Part shown: one piece after another, positions 15,749 to 24,726 of the stretch
Numbering within the stretch: the first letter of the stretch is position 1
How the letters are laid out: each line of letters starts with the position of its first letter
Source of the DNA: Collinsella sp.
GTDB taxonomy: Bacteria > Actinomycetota > Coriobacteriia > Coriobacteriales > Coriobacteriaceae
NCBI GenBank assembly: GCA_018381235.1
Contig: JAGZSF010000009.1
Location: 1-64,000 of the forward strand
Length of the DNA stretch: 64,000 bases
Direction of reading: 5' to 3'
The notes under the pieces: generated by a model
Databases searched by the model: none
The model's input: the letters and a program-made list of their open reading frames with translations, nothing else
What the model was told of the DNA's origin: nothing
Made by a program: the position numbers and the translations under genes

Positions 15749-17134
15749 ATGACTAAGGAACTCGATTTCGAGGCAATTAAAAACGCTGCTGAGTCCCATC
15801 GTGCTGATATGACCCGCTTCCTGCGCGCTATGATCTCCCACCCCTCTGAGTCCTGCGAGGAGGGCGAGGTTGTCGCTTGCATCAAGGCCGAGATGGAGAG
15901 CCTTGGCTATGACGAGGTCAAGGTCGACGGTCTGGGCAACGTCATGGGCTTTATGGGCGAGGGCGACAAGATCATCGCCATCGACTCCCACATCGACACC
16001 GTCGGCATCGGCAACATCGAGAACTGGGATGCCGATCCCTATGAGGGCTACGAGACCGACGAGATCATCTACGGCCGCGGCGGCTCCGACCAGGAGGGCG
16101 GCATGGCTTCCGCTACCTACGCTGCCAAGATGATGAAGGACATGGGCCTCATCCCCGAGGGCTACAAGATCATGGTCGTCGGCACCGTCCAGGAAGAGGA
16201 CTGCGACGGCATGTGCTGGCAGTACATCTACAACAAGGACGGCATTAAGCCCGAGTTCGTCATTTCCACCGAGCCCACCGACGGCGGCATCTATCGCGGT
16301 CACCGCGGCCGCATGGAGATCCGCGTCGACGTTCACGGCACCTCCTGCCACGGCTCCGCTCCCGACCGCGGCGACAACGCCATCTACAAGATGGCCGACA
16401 TCATCGCCGACGTCCGTGCCCTCAACAACAACGGCTGCGACGAGTCGACCGACATCAAGGGTCTCGTCAAGATGCTCGACCCCAAGTACAATCCCGAGCA
16501 CTTCGAGGATGCCCGCTTCCTGGGCCGCGGCACCTGCACCGTCAGCCAGATCTTCTACACCAGCCCCAGCCGCTGCGCCGTGGCCGACTCCTGCGCCATC
16601 TCCATCGACCGTCGCATGACCGCCGGCGAGACCTGGGAGTCCTGCCTGGACGAGATCCGCAACCTGCCGGCAGCCAAGAAGTACGGTGACGACGTGAAGG
16701 TCTCCATGTACATGTACGACCGTCCGTCCTGGACCGGCGAGGTCTACGAGACCGAGGCTTACTTCCCCACGTGGATCAACAAGGAGACCGCTCCGCACGT
16801 CAAGGCCCTCGTCGACGCCCACAAGGCCATGTTTGGTGACGAGCGCATCGGCTGCGAGCCCAGCATGGACAAGCGCACCGGTCGCCCGCTGTGCGACAAG
16901 TGGACCTTCTCCACGAACTGCGTCTCCATCCAGGGCCGTTACGGCATCCCCTGCGTGGGCTTTGGCCCGGGTGCCGAGTCTCAGGCTCACGCCCCCAACG
17001 AGGTCACCTACAAGGATGACCTGGTCACCGCTGCCGCCATGTACGTGGCTGCCCTGAACCTCTACGATCCGAGTCAGGCCGATGGCGACGCCACCGTGTT
17101 CCGCGCCGGTCTGACCAACAACAAGATCGATTAG
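15749..17134 (+). CDS. ygeY: YgeY-type M20 family metallohydrolase
   Basis: 461 residues from the ATG at 15749, with GAAAGG nine bases upstream; the TTG at 15740 is less likely. It is a zinc M20 peptidase/deacylase. H81 and D83 (DSHIDTVG), D114 (GRGGSDQEGG) and E149-E150 (TVQEEDCDG) are the expected metal ligands and catalytic acid. The YgeY subfamily travels with ygeX and ygeW and is thought to hydrolyse an amide or carbamoyl intermediate, but its substrate is not defined by sequence. It lies between dpaL and ygeW on the same strand with gaps of 237 and 201 nt. Confidence 0.88.
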   Translation: MTKELDFEAIKNAAESHRADMTRFLRAMISHPSESCEEGEVVACIKAEMESLGYDEVKVDGLGNVMGFMGEGDKIIAIDSHIDTVGIGNIENWDADPYEGYETDEIIYGRGGSDQEGGMASATYAAKMMKDMGLIPEGYKIMVVGTVQEEDCDGMCWQYIYNKDGIKPEFVISTEPTDGGIYRGHRGRMEIRVDVHGTSCHGSAPDRGDNAIYKMADIIADVRALNNNGCDESTDIKGLVKMLDPKYNPEHFEDARFLGRGTCTVSQIFYTSPSRCAVADSCAISIDRRMTAGETWESCLDEIRNLPAAKKYGDDVKVSMYMYDRPSWTGEVYETEAYFPTWINKETAPHVKALVDAHKAMFGDERIGCEPSMDKRTGRPLCDKWTFSTNCVSIQGRYGIPCVGFGPGAESQAHAPNEVTYKDDLVTAAAMYVAALNLYDPSQADGDATVFRAGLTNNKID

Positions 17135-17335
17135 TCCCATTCCTCGATTTTGTTGAGCCGGGGGCCGCTCGTGTCCCCGGCGCTCCCTGTTGACTTGGGG
17201 CCCGCGGTCGTTATCTCCCATGCTTCCTCAACGGTGGCGGGTCCTCGTCATGGTGCTCTGCATGTTCTAGCCACACGCGCATGCCGGAGCACATCTACTC
17301 ATTGCGATCGTTTCATCTTTAGAAAGGACATTTCC

Positions 17336-18538
17336 ATGGACGCTAAGTTTACCGAGCTCGTCGAGCAGCTGAACGGCCTCGATTTTAAGGGCATGTACGG
17401 CAGCGACTTCCTGCACACCTGGGACAAGACCACCGATGAGCTCAAGGCTCTCTACATCGTCGCCGACGCCCTGCGCGAGCTGCGTGAGAACAACGTTTCG
17501 TCCAAGATCTTCGACTCGGGCCTGGCCGTCTCCCTGTTCCGCGACAACTCCACCCGTACGCGTTTCTCTTTCTCTAAGGCCGCCAACCTGCTCGGCCTTG
17601 AGCTGCAGGACCTGGACGAGAAGAAGTCCCAGATCGCCCACGGCGAGACCGTCCGCGAGACCGCTACCATGATCTCCTTCATGGCCGACGTCATCGGCAT
17701 CCGCGATGACATGTACATCGGCAAGGGCGATGCCTACATGGCCGAGGTCTCCGAGTCCGTGCAGCAGGCCTACGAGGATGGCGTTCTGGATCACCGTCCC
17801 ACGCTCATCTCTCTGCAGTCCGATTCCGACCACCCCACGCAGTCCTCTGCCGACATGCTCTACCTCATCAACGAGTTTGGCGGCCTCGAGAACCTCAAGG
17901 GCAAGAAGGTTGCCGTCACCTGGGCCTATTCGCCCTCTTACGGCAAGCCGCTGTCCTGCCCGCAGTCGCTGATCAGCCTGCTGCCCCGCTTTGGCATGGA
18001 CGTCACCCTGGCCCACCCCGAGGGCTACGACCTCATGCCCGAGGTCGTCGAGCGCGCCAAGGGCTATGCCGCCGAGTCCGGCACCACCTTTAAGCAGGTC
18101 AACACCATGGCCGAGGCCTTCGAGGGCGCCGACATCGTGATCCCCAAGAGCTGGGCTCCGTTTGCCGCCATGGAGAAGCGTACCAATCTGTACGCCGAGG
18201 GCGACGACGCCGGCATCGCTGCGCTCGAGAAGGAGCTGCTCGCCCAGAACGCCACCCATCAGGATTGGTGCTCCACGACCGAGCTCATGGAGAAGACTGC
18301 CAACGGCCAGGACACCATCTTTATGCACCCGCTGCCCGCCGACATCTCCGGTGTCTCCTGCGAGCACGGCGAGGTCAACGCCGACGTCTTCGACATGCAC
18401 CGCGTGGGCATGTACAAGGAGGCCAGCTACAAGCCGTACGCCATCGCTGCCATGATGTTCCTGCAGAAGGTTGCCGATCCCGCCGCTACCCTCAAGGCCC
18501 TCGACGAGCGCAACACCGCCCGTTGGCTCCAGGCCTAA
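17336..18538 (+). CDS. ygeW: YgeW-type knotted carbamoyltransferase
   Basis: 400 residues from the ATG at 17336 (AGAAAGGAC upstream). It belongs to the aspartate/ornithine carbamoyltransferase superfamily. The carbamoyl-phosphate loop is S72-T-R-T-R76, DHPTQ is at 165-169, and HPLP is near 331-334, the last in the position of the catalytic HPLPR-like motif. The YgeW group probably phosphorolyses a carbamoylated catabolic intermediate to carbamoyl phosphate. The immediate upstream region holds a GC hairpin (17154-17186). It is followed by a terminator-like hairpin at 18563-18602. Confidence 0.9.
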   Translation: MDAKFTELVEQLNGLDFKGMYGSDFLHTWDKTTDELKALYIVADALRELRENNVSSKIFDSGLAVSLFRDNSTRTRFSFSKAANLLGLELQDLDEKKSQIAHGETVRETATMISFMADVIGIRDDMYIGKGDAYMAEVSESVQQAYEDGVLDHRPTLISLQSDSDHPTQSSADMLYLINEFGGLENLKGKKVAVTWAYSPSYGKPLSCPQSLISLLPRFGMDVTLAHPEGYDLMPEVVERAKGYAAESGTTFKQVNTMAEAFEGADIVIPKSWAPFAAMEKRTNLYAEGDDAGIAALEKELLAQNATHQDWCSTTELMEKTANGQDTIFMHPLPADISGVSCEHGEVNADVFDMHRVGMYKEASYKPYAIAAMMFLQKVADPAATLKALDERNTARWLQA

Positions 18539-18562
18539 AGCCGGGCTGAGGTAAGCCATGTA

Positions 18563-18602
18563 AAGGGGGCGCTCTGCCAACTGGCGGGGTGCCCCTATTT
18601 TG
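18563..18602 (+). terminator. Rho-independent terminator after ygeW
   Basis: AGGGGGCGC pairs with GGGTGCCCCT around GCC/GGC, followed by ATTTTGC. It separates ygeW from the nucleotidyltransferase gene. Confidence 0.55.
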
Positions 18603-18688
18603 CATCGCGGGCGTGCGGGATAAGCGCTTTCGATGTGGATGCCCGCGGCGCGAGTTATGGGTACGATGGTTTCAGGGGAGGTATCACC

Positions 18689-19303
18689 ATGAAACTTGGA
18701 TGCGTCATTATGGCTTCGGGCGAGGGCAAGCGGTTTGGCTCCAACAAGATGCTCGCCGATATCTATGGCGAGCCGCTGATTGCCCGGACCATCGATTCGG
18801 TTCCCCGGGGCTTTGACGTTGTGGTTTCGACGCGTTGGCCCGAGGTCGCCCAGATTTGCGAGGACAAGCATTGCCCGTGCGTGCTGCACGATGGCGAGCT
18901 GCGCAGCGAAAGCGTCCGTGCGGGCCTTTCGTGGGGAGTCGAACGCAACTGGAAAGGTTGCCTCTTTTTACCGGGCGACCAGCCGCTCGTGAGTTCGGAT
19001 TCTTTTGAGGCTATGGTTCGTGCATTTGACGAGCGTGGCCGCAAACATCCGGTGCGTCTTGCGTGTAACGGTGAGCCTTCGAGCCCGGTGCTCTTTCCGG
19101 CGGAACTGTTCGATGCACTTATGTGTCTTGAGGGCAAGGACGGCGGGGGCTCGATTCTCAAAGGTCGCACCGACGTGGTGCTGGTCGAGGCGCGTGCCTA
19201 CGAGCTGTGGGACGTCGATACCGTCAAGGGACAGCGACGCATAACGGAGCATATTGCCGCCTGCTCGTATTTTGATCGCGTGGCCAACTGTATTAATCAA
19301 TAA
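18689..19303 (+). CDS. MobA-like NTP transferase (YgfJ/MocA type)
   Basis: 204 residues from the ATG at 18689 with GGGGAGG upstream. The N-terminal signature ASGEGKRFGSNKML and later FLPGDQPLVSSDSF match the MobA-like nucleotidyltransferase family that attaches CMP or GMP to molybdopterin. This fits maturation of a molybdenum hydroxylase. It sits eight bases before hyuA, in the same order as the E. coli ygfJ-type cluster genes. The exact nucleotide is not predictable here. Confidence 0.82.
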   Translation: MKLGCVIMASGEGKRFGSNKMLADIYGEPLIARTIDSVPRGFDVVVSTRWPEVAQICEDKHCPCVLHDGELRSESVRAGLSWGVERNWKGCLFLPGDQPLVSSDSFEAMVRAFDERGRKHPVRLACNGEPSSPVLFPAELFDALMCLEGKDGGGSILKGRTDVVLVEARAYELWDVDTVKGQRRITEHIAACSYFDRVANCINQ

Positions 19304-19311
19304 GGAGCAAC

Positions 19312-20679
19312 ATGATCATCATCAAAAACGGCGCGCTCGTGACGCCCCAGGGGCTTCGCCGCGCCGATCTTGCCATGGAGGGCGACAAGATTGTGCGGAT
19401 TGCCGCGGCGATTGAGCCGGGCGAGGACGATACCGTCCAGGACGCCACGGACTGTTGGGTGTTCCCCGGCTTTATCGACGGCCACACGCACATGCAGTGC
19501 TGGACTGGCATGGATTGGACAGCCGATAGCTTTGAAACCGGCACGCGTGCGGCTGCCTGCGGCGGTACGACGACCATCGTGGACTACGCGACGGCCGATC
19601 GCGGCGTGACCATGCCCGACGCCCTTGCCGAGTGGCATCGCCGTGCCGACGGAACCTGCACGGCCAACTACGCCTTTCATATGGCACTCGCCGAGTGGAA
19701 TGAGCGCAACCGCGCCGATCTTTCGGCTATGCGCGAGGCGGGCGTGTCGTCGTTTAAGACCTACTTTGCCTATGACCACCTGCGCTTGGACGATGCCGAG
19801 ACGCTCGAGGTGCTGGAGGAGCTCAAGCGCGTGGGCGGTATCCTGTGCGTGCATTGCGAGAACGGCACGTTGGTCAACGCGCTGCAGAAGCGCGTGTTTG
19901 AGCAGGGTATCCACGGGCCTGAGGGCCATGCGCTCAGCCGTCCGGATGTGTGTGAGGCCGAGGCCGTGAGCCGCCTACTGTATCTGGCGCACCTGGCCGG
20001 CGACGCCCCAGTCAATGTGGTGCACCTTTCGACCAAGCTGGGGCTCGAGGCCATTCGCGCTGCCAAAGCGCGCGGGCAGAAGAATATCTATGTCGAGACC
20101 TGCCCTCAGTATCTGATGCTCGACGATACTTGCTACTTGGAGCAGGGCGAGGACGGCTTTGCGGGTGCCAAGTATGTGATGAGCCCGCCGCTGCGCCATG
20201 CGGGCGACCGTGCGGCACTGCGCGAGGCGCTTGTGGCCGGCGAGATCGATACGATTGCAACCGACCACTGCAGCTTTAACCTGCACGGGCAAAAGGACCG
20301 CGGGCGCGACGACTTCCGCGCGATTCCCAACGGCGGGCCCGGCGTGGAGCATCGTCCCGTCGCGATCGCTACGAGCTTTGAGGGACAGCTGGGTCCCGAG
20401 GATCTGTGCCGTTTGATGAGCGAGAACCCGGCGCGCGTCTTTGGCATGTATCCGCGCAAGGGCTGTCTTGCCGAGGGCTCCGATGCCGACGTGTGCGTGT
20501 GGGATCCAAAGGCGCGCTGGACCATTAGCGCGGCGACGCAGCATCAGGCCGTGGACTACACGCCGCTCGAGGGCTTTAAGGCGCATGGTCGCGCCAAGGC
20601 TGTGTTTGTGAACGGCGTGCTGGTGGCGCGCAACGGCGAGCCCACCGGAGCCCAACCCGGCCGCTACGTGCCCCGCTAG
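19312..20679 (+). CDS. hyuA: hydantoinase/dihydropyrimidinase-like cyclic amidohydrolase
   Basis: 455 residues of the amidohydrolase superfamily. H58 and H60 in GFIDGHTHMQ bind the two metals, with K149 (SSFKTYFAYDH) the probable carboxylated lysine. Later ETCPQYLMLDDTCY and IATDHCSFN complete the site. It opens cyclic diamides such as hydantoins or dihydropyrimidines. The ATG at 19312 follows AAGGAGC, nine bases after the previous gene, so the two are an operon. It is part of the ygeX-ygeY-ygeW-hyuA set. Confidence 0.87.
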   Translation: MIIIKNGALVTPQGLRRADLAMEGDKIVRIAAAIEPGEDDTVQDATDCWVFPGFIDGHTHMQCWTGMDWTADSFETGTRAAACGGTTTIVDYATADRGVTMPDALAEWHRRADGTCTANYAFHMALAEWNERNRADLSAMREAGVSSFKTYFAYDHLRLDDAETLEVLEELKRVGGILCVHCENGTLVNALQKRVFEQGIHGPEGHALSRPDVCEAEAVSRLLYLAHLAGDAPVNVVHLSTKLGLEAIRAAKARGQKNIYVETCPQYLMLDDTCYLEQGEDGFAGAKYVMSPPLRHAGDRAALREALVAGEIDTIATDHCSFNLHGQKDRGRDDFRAIPNGGPGVEHRPVAIATSFEGQLGPEDLCRLMSENPARVFGMYPRKGCLAEGSDADVCVWDPKARWTISAATQHQAVDYTPLEGFKAHGRAKAVFVNGVLVARNGEPTGAQPGRYVPR

Positions 20680-20704
20680 CAGCAAAGATGCCGTGTCCCC
20701 TCCG

Positions 20705-20773
20705 CAGTTGCGGTGAAATACGGACTGTTTGCGGCCGTTTGGCGGCCAAACAGTCCGTATTTCACCGCAACTG
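20705..20773. repeat. perfect palindromic repeat (AGTTGCGG family), copy 1; likely bidirectional terminator
   Basis: Two 27-bp arms (20705-20731 and 20747-20773) beginning AGTTGCGGTGAAATACGG are exactly complementary around a 15-base loop. It lies between the convergent ends of hyuA and yqeC. Related copies occur at 23491-23557 and 56078-56144. Confidence 0.85.
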
Positions 20774-20788
20774 ACGAGATGGGGCCGG

Positions 20789-21523
20789 CTACTTGAGGCT
20801 GCTGGCGATGAGGGGGCGGCCGAGGGCTGCCTCGAAGCGGTCGGCCATCGTGGGGTCGGCAAGCGTGTCGACTTGGTTGAGCATGACGCGTGCGGTGCTG
20901 AGTCCCAGCGCCTGCATCTCGGCATTGAGCACCTGGGCGACGCGCTCGGGTGTGGCGATGTCGGTGGGCTCGCAGCCGCAGCGCTCGCAGAAGAGCTCGG
21001 GGCGGTGGACAACCTCGGCGACGGGCTTGCCCAGCCCCGAGGCGCCGACGATCCAGACGATGTTGGCCGTGCCAGAGGGAATTACCGGCTCCCAGGCGGC
21101 GTGCGCCTTGAGCGGGAGTCGCTTGCTGCCATCTGCCTCGGCCAGGACGTAGTCAAAGCGCTGTGCCAGCTCGTTGAGCGGCTCGGCGGGGGCAGAGAGC
21201 TTGCCTGTCTCCGGGTCCAAAACGCCCGCCTGGCAGATGCTTCCGTGGCTCATGCCAGCGCATGCCTCGCAGGTGCAGCCGGGAACATGCAGGCCCCCCG
21301 GCTTCCAAGGCGCGGCGTCCAGGCGACGGCTCGACCCGTCCCACGGCACGCCGGCGACGGGGAACATGCGCGTGGCGGTACAGAGAAGCACCCTGCCGCC
21401 AGCGCGCATAAGCTCAAGGCCGAGCGTCTTCAGCAAGGTCGACTTGCCTCCACTGCCGATAATTGCGGTAATGCCCGGCTCGATCTTGAGCGCGGAGGCA
21501 AGGTTTCCGCTCGTCGTTTCCAT
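20789..21523 (-). CDS. yqeC: selenium-dependent hydroxylase accessory protein YqeC
   Basis: 244 residues. The P-loop GSGGKSTLLKTL near residue 24 and the pattern CTATRMFP, YVLAEADGSKRLPLKAH and MLNQVDTL match the YqeC family of putative NTPases. They are associated with selenium-dependent molybdenum hydroxylases. A cysteine-rich segment (CTCEACAG) is present. It is divergent from yqeB with about 100 nt between. The biochemical activity is not established; the role is inferred from family context. Confidence 0.85.
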   Translation of the reverse strand: METTSGNLASALKIEPGITAIIGSGGKSTLLKTLGLELMRAGGRVLLCTATRMFPVAGVPWDGSSRRLDAAPWKPGGLHVPGCTCEACAGMSHGSICQAGVLDPETGKLSAPAEPLNELAQRFDYVLAEADGSKRLPLKAHAAWEPVIPSGTANIVWIVGASGLGKPVAEVVHRPELFCERCGCEPTDIATPERVAQVLNAEMQALGLSTARVMLNQVDTLADPTMADRFEAALGRPLIASSLK

Positions 21524-21625
21524 CTGTTCACCGCCGTATAATACTGTGATAATAAATAATCATCAGAGTAGCGGTCGAACCGCTTTTGCTCTGCCCAAAC
21601 CGTAGCACAGGGAGGTGCCCCGGGA

Positions 21626-22420
21626 ATGCTCGTTTATGTTCGCGGCGCCGGCGATATCGCCACGGGCGTCGCCGCTCGCTTGGTGCGCGCCGGCGTGTCG
21701 GTCGTTATGGCCGATATCGCGGTTCCCACGTGCATCCGCCGCACAATCAGTTTTTGCGAGGCTATTCGCTTGGGCGAGGTCGAGGTCGAGGGCATTCGCG
21801 CTCGCTTGGCACAGACGCCGGCAGAGGCGCTCGAGATTACCCAAGCGGGGGATGTTGCCGTCGTGGTGGACCCCCAGGCCAAGATGCTCGGCGAGCTGAA
21901 ACCCGCTGCCGTGGTCGACGCGATTCTGGCTAAGCGCAACCTGGGTACCACGCGCGACATGGCGCCTGCCGTCATCGCCGTGGGGCCGGGCTTTACCGCG
22001 CCGGTTGACTGCGACGCCGTGGTCGAAACCATGCGCGGGCATTTCCTGGGCCGTGTCATTACCCAGGGTTCGCCCCAACCCAACACGGGCGTGCCGGGCA
22101 TTATCGCTGGCTATGGAAGAGAGCGCGTTATCCACAGCCCCGCCGCCGGCGTGTTTCGGTCCGACCGCGCGATCGGCGACATCGTGAGCGCCGGAGACGT
22201 GATTGGCTACGCGGGCGATTCGCCCATGTGCACGCAGATCGATGGCTGTCTGCGCGGGCTTTTGGCGAACGGCGTGCAGGTGACTGAGGGCTTTAAATGC
22301 GCCGATGTCGATCCGCGCGGCGATGCCAGCTATATCAACTACATTTCGGACAAGGCGACGTCGGTCGGCGGCGGTGTGCTCGAGGCACTCGCCATGCTCA
22401 TCGGTGTATTCCAGGGATAG
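21626..22420 (+). CDS. yqeB: selenium-dependent molybdenum hydroxylase system protein YqeB
   Basis: 264 residues with an N-terminal Rossmann-like start (VYVRGAGDIATGVAARLVRAG) and the conserved TCIRRTISFCEAI and ITQGSPQPNTGVPG segments of the YqeB/EF2563 family. It is a maturation factor expected to work with XdhC- and YqeC-like proteins. The ATG at 21626 follows AGGGAGGTG. It lies nine bases before the xdhC-like gene in one operon. Confidence 0.87.
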   Translation: MLVYVRGAGDIATGVAARLVRAGVSVVMADIAVPTCIRRTISFCEAIRLGEVEVEGIRARLAQTPAEALEITQAGDVAVVVDPQAKMLGELKPAAVVDAILAKRNLGTTRDMAPAVIAVGPGFTAPVDCDAVVETMRGHFLGRVITQGSPQPNTGVPGIIAGYGRERVIHSPAAGVFRSDRAIGDIVSAGDVIGYAGDSPMCTQIDGCLRGLLANGVQVTEGFKCADVDPRGDASYINYISDKATSVGGGVLEALAMLIGVFQG

Positions 22421-22429
22421 GAAATTGCA

Positions 22430-23473
22430 ATGGAAAAGCTCGATGTGGTGAATGCTGCGCTTGCCGCCCTGCGTGCTGGCGAGACGTGCGAGCTCGTGGT
22501 CGTGGCCGGCACGGCGGGGTCGTCGCCGCGCGGCGTGGGCGCATGGATGACTGTCTTTGCCGACGGTGGCCAGGCGGGCACTATCGGCGGCGGCAAGATT
22601 GAGCTCTTTGCGCTGGATGAGGCGCGCGAACTCCTGAGCGCGGGACAGTCGCGTCTGGTCCGCTACACCATGGGCGGCGAGAACTCCGATACCGGCATGA
22701 TCTGCGGCGGAGCCATCTGCCTGTGCTATCTGCACCTGGACGCGACCAAGGTACCGTTGCTCCAGTCGGTTGCCGACGTCTTGGCCTATCGGCGCATCGG
22801 CGACTTCGTCATCGACTTTGAACCGTTTATCGCGAGCGCGCTCGAGGGCGATGTGGCCGAGTACCATGGCGAGGCATCGCGCCATACCATTGCCGGCTGC
22901 CCCGAGCTTTCGCTGGTGGAGGAGGGGAGTAAGGTTGCCTACACCAACGCGGCTTCTGAGATTCCCGCGGCGCACATCGAGACGCTCTGCCCCGAGGGCC
23001 TGACCTATATCTTTGGCTGCGGCCACGTGGGCGCCGCGACGGCGCGGGTGCTTACGGCGGCGGGCTTTGCCGTCGTGGCGTGCGACGACCGCCCCGGCAC
23101 GCTGACCCCCGATTGGGTGCCCGGTGTCTACGACCGTCGTCTGGTCGACTACAAGAGCCTGAGCAAGCAGTGCCCCATCGGCCCGCGCGACCTGGTGGTC
23201 GTCGCCACGGCGGGTCACAAGTCCGATATCGACGTGGTGATTCAGGCCATGCGTGCCAAACCCGCCTATCTGGGCTGCTTGGGCTCGCGTCGCAAGACGG
23301 CCTTTGTGCGCGCCCGCCTGGAGCAGGAGGGCTTTACGCAGGACCAGATCGACGAGCTGCACCTGCCGATCGGCGTTGCCATCGAGGCCGAGGACCCCGA
23401 GGAGATCGCCATCTCCATAGCCGCCGAGATGATCCACCTGCGCCGCACCAAGCTCGTCCCCCGCAAGCGCTAA
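22430..23473 (+). CDS. xdhC: XdhC/CoxI family molybdenum hydroxylase maturation protein
   Basis: 347 residues. The N-terminal XdhC/CoxI domain has AGTAGSSPRGVGAWM and GTIGGGKIELFAL, and the C-terminal Rossmann domain begins TYIFGCGHVGAATARVL. The GCLGSRRKT segment near residue 280 is characteristic. Such proteins insert the cofactor, often with terminal sulfur or selenium, into hydroxylases. Together with mocA/ygfJ, yqeB and yqeC it implies a selenium-dependent hydroxylase elsewhere in the genome. The gene ends 311 nt before rplE. Confidence 0.87.
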   Translation: MEKLDVVNAALAALRAGETCELVVVAGTAGSSPRGVGAWMTVFADGGQAGTIGGGKIELFALDEARELLSAGQSRLVRYTMGGENSDTGMICGGAICLCYLHLDATKVPLLQSVADVLAYRRIGDFVIDFEPFIASALEGDVAEYHGEASRHTIAGCPELSLVEEGSKVAYTNAASEIPAAHIETLCPEGLTYIFGCGHVGAATARVLTAAGFAVVACDDRPGTLTPDWVPGVYDRRLVDYKSLSKQCPIGPRDLVVVATAGHKSDIDVVIQAMRAKPAYLGCLGSRRKTAFVRARLEQEGFTQDQIDELHLPIGVAIEAEDPEEIAISIAAEMIHLRRTKLVPRKR

Positions 23474-23490
23474 TCGCATCCTCATATATG

Positions 23491-23557
23491 AGTTGCGGTG
23501 AAATACGGATTGTTTAAGCCTGTTAGGTTTCCAAACAGTCCCTATTTCACCGCAACT
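23491..23557. repeat. palindromic repeat (AGTTGCGG family), copy 2
   Basis: The arms AGTTGCGGTGAAATACGG and its complement have a few mismatches around a loop near 23516-23531. It sits directly after xdhC and could end its transcription. The rest of the gap to rplE (23558-23784) has no gene. TATAGT at 23641-23646 is a possible -10 box for the ribosomal operon. Confidence 0.8.
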
Positions 23558-23784
23558 GCTTTTTGGGACCCATTTGTGCGGGGGAGTTGTGGAGTTGTGC
23601 AGGCAGACGAGGTTTTTCTGGAAATACGCTCCCGATGCGCGTATAGTACCGATTGTTTTGTCGGCTCCTGCTGCGTCGAGTCCAAACCGCGAAATGCCAT
23701 GAGCGGCGCGGATGCAGCCAGGAGGCACGAGGACAACCCATCGTGGCCACGCCCCGTGCTTAAAACCCCAAGAAGGAGTGAACA

Positions 23785-24342
23785 ATGGCAGAAGAGAAGT
23801 ATGTGCCGCGTCTGAAGACCAAGTACAACAACGAGGTCAAGCAGCAGCTTCAGGACAAGTTCCAGTACGAGAACGTCATGATGATCCCCAAGTTTGAGAA
23901 GATCGTCGTGAACATGGGTGTCGGCGAGGCCGCTACCGATTCCAAGGCCATCGACGGTGCCGTGCGCGACCTGCGCGCCATCACCGGCCAGCAGCCGATG
24001 ATCACCCGTGCCCGCAAGTCCATCGCTACCTTCCGCCTGCGCGCTGGTATGCCGATCGGCTGCAAGGTTACCCTGCGTGGCGACCGTATGTGGGAGTTCT
24101 TCGATCGTCTGACCTCCGTCGCGATTCCCCGTATCCGCGACTTCCGCGGCATCTCCGCCAAGAGCTTCGACGGCCGTGGTAACTTCTCCATGGGCGTCAC
24201 CGAGCAGCTCATCTTCCCCGAGATCGACTTCGACTCCGTCGATCACCAGCGCGGTATGGACATCACTTTCGTGACCACCGCCAACACCGATGAGGAGGCC
24301 AAGGCCCTTCTGGACGCCTTCGGTTTCCCGTTCAAGAAATAG
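23785..24342 (+). CDS. rplE: ribosomal protein uL5
   Basis: 185 residues with the conserved uL5 core (KIVVNMGVGEA, LRAITGQQP, IATFRLRAGMPIGCKVTLRG). It binds 5S rRNA on the large subunit. The ATG at 23785 follows AAGGAG. In most bacteria rplE is preceded by rplN and rplX; here the preceding 311 nt has no ribosomal gene, so the spc operon appears split and begins with rplE. Confidence 0.97.
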   Translation: MAEEKYVPRLKTKYNNEVKQQLQDKFQYENVMMIPKFEKIVVNMGVGEAATDSKAIDGAVRDLRAITGQQPMITRARKSIATFRLRAGMPIGCKVTLRGDRMWEFFDRLTSVAIPRIRDFRGISAKSFDGRGNFSMGVTEQLIFPEIDFDSVDHQRGMDITFVTTANTDEEAKALLDAFGFPFKK

Positions 24343-24421
24343 GTTCACCTGCCCTATAAGCGCCGTTCCCACAAGGGGGCGGCGCTTGGGGCGAACAATA
24401 CTCTATGTGAGGAGGATATAA

Positions 24422-24607
24422 GTGGCTAAGACATCGATGATCGTCAAGTGCAATCGCAAGCAGAAGTTCTCTACTCGTGAGTACACGCGCTGCCAGCGCT
24501 GCGGCCGTCCGCACTCTGTGTACCGCAAGTTCGGCCTGTGCCGTGTCTGCTTCCGCGAGCTTGCACTCAAGGGCGAGCTTCCCGGCGTTAAGAAGGCCAG
24601 CTGGTAA
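24422..24607 (+). CDS. rpsN: ribosomal protein uS14, zinc-binding type Z
   Basis: 61 residues from GTG at 24422 after GGAGGA. Two CxxC pairs (CQRC and CRVC) mark the zinc-binding short form of S14. It lies between rplE and rpsH, the usual place in spc operons. Confidence 0.96.
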   Translation: MAKTSMIVKCNRKQKFSTREYTRCQRCGRPHSVYRKFGLCRVCFRELALKGELPGVKKASW

Positions 24608-24726
24608 GTCACTACCAGCGTTTCAAGCATCAGTTTGGAACAGGGAAAACGCGCTAAAAAGGCTTTGCCGTTAAGGGCGGCGAAGAACCAAGAGCACGTG
24701 TTCATCAAGAACGAAGGAGAATCTGT

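Noticed and set aside
15698..17221. 507-codon open frame on the minus strand
   Set aside because: It lies opposite the well-supported ygeY gene and is glycine/valine-rich and low in complexity, as antisense frames of G+C-rich genes often are.
21563..23785. 740-codon minus-strand frame across yqeB and xdhC
   Set aside because: Spans two confirmed plus-strand genes and an intergenic repeat; no domains.
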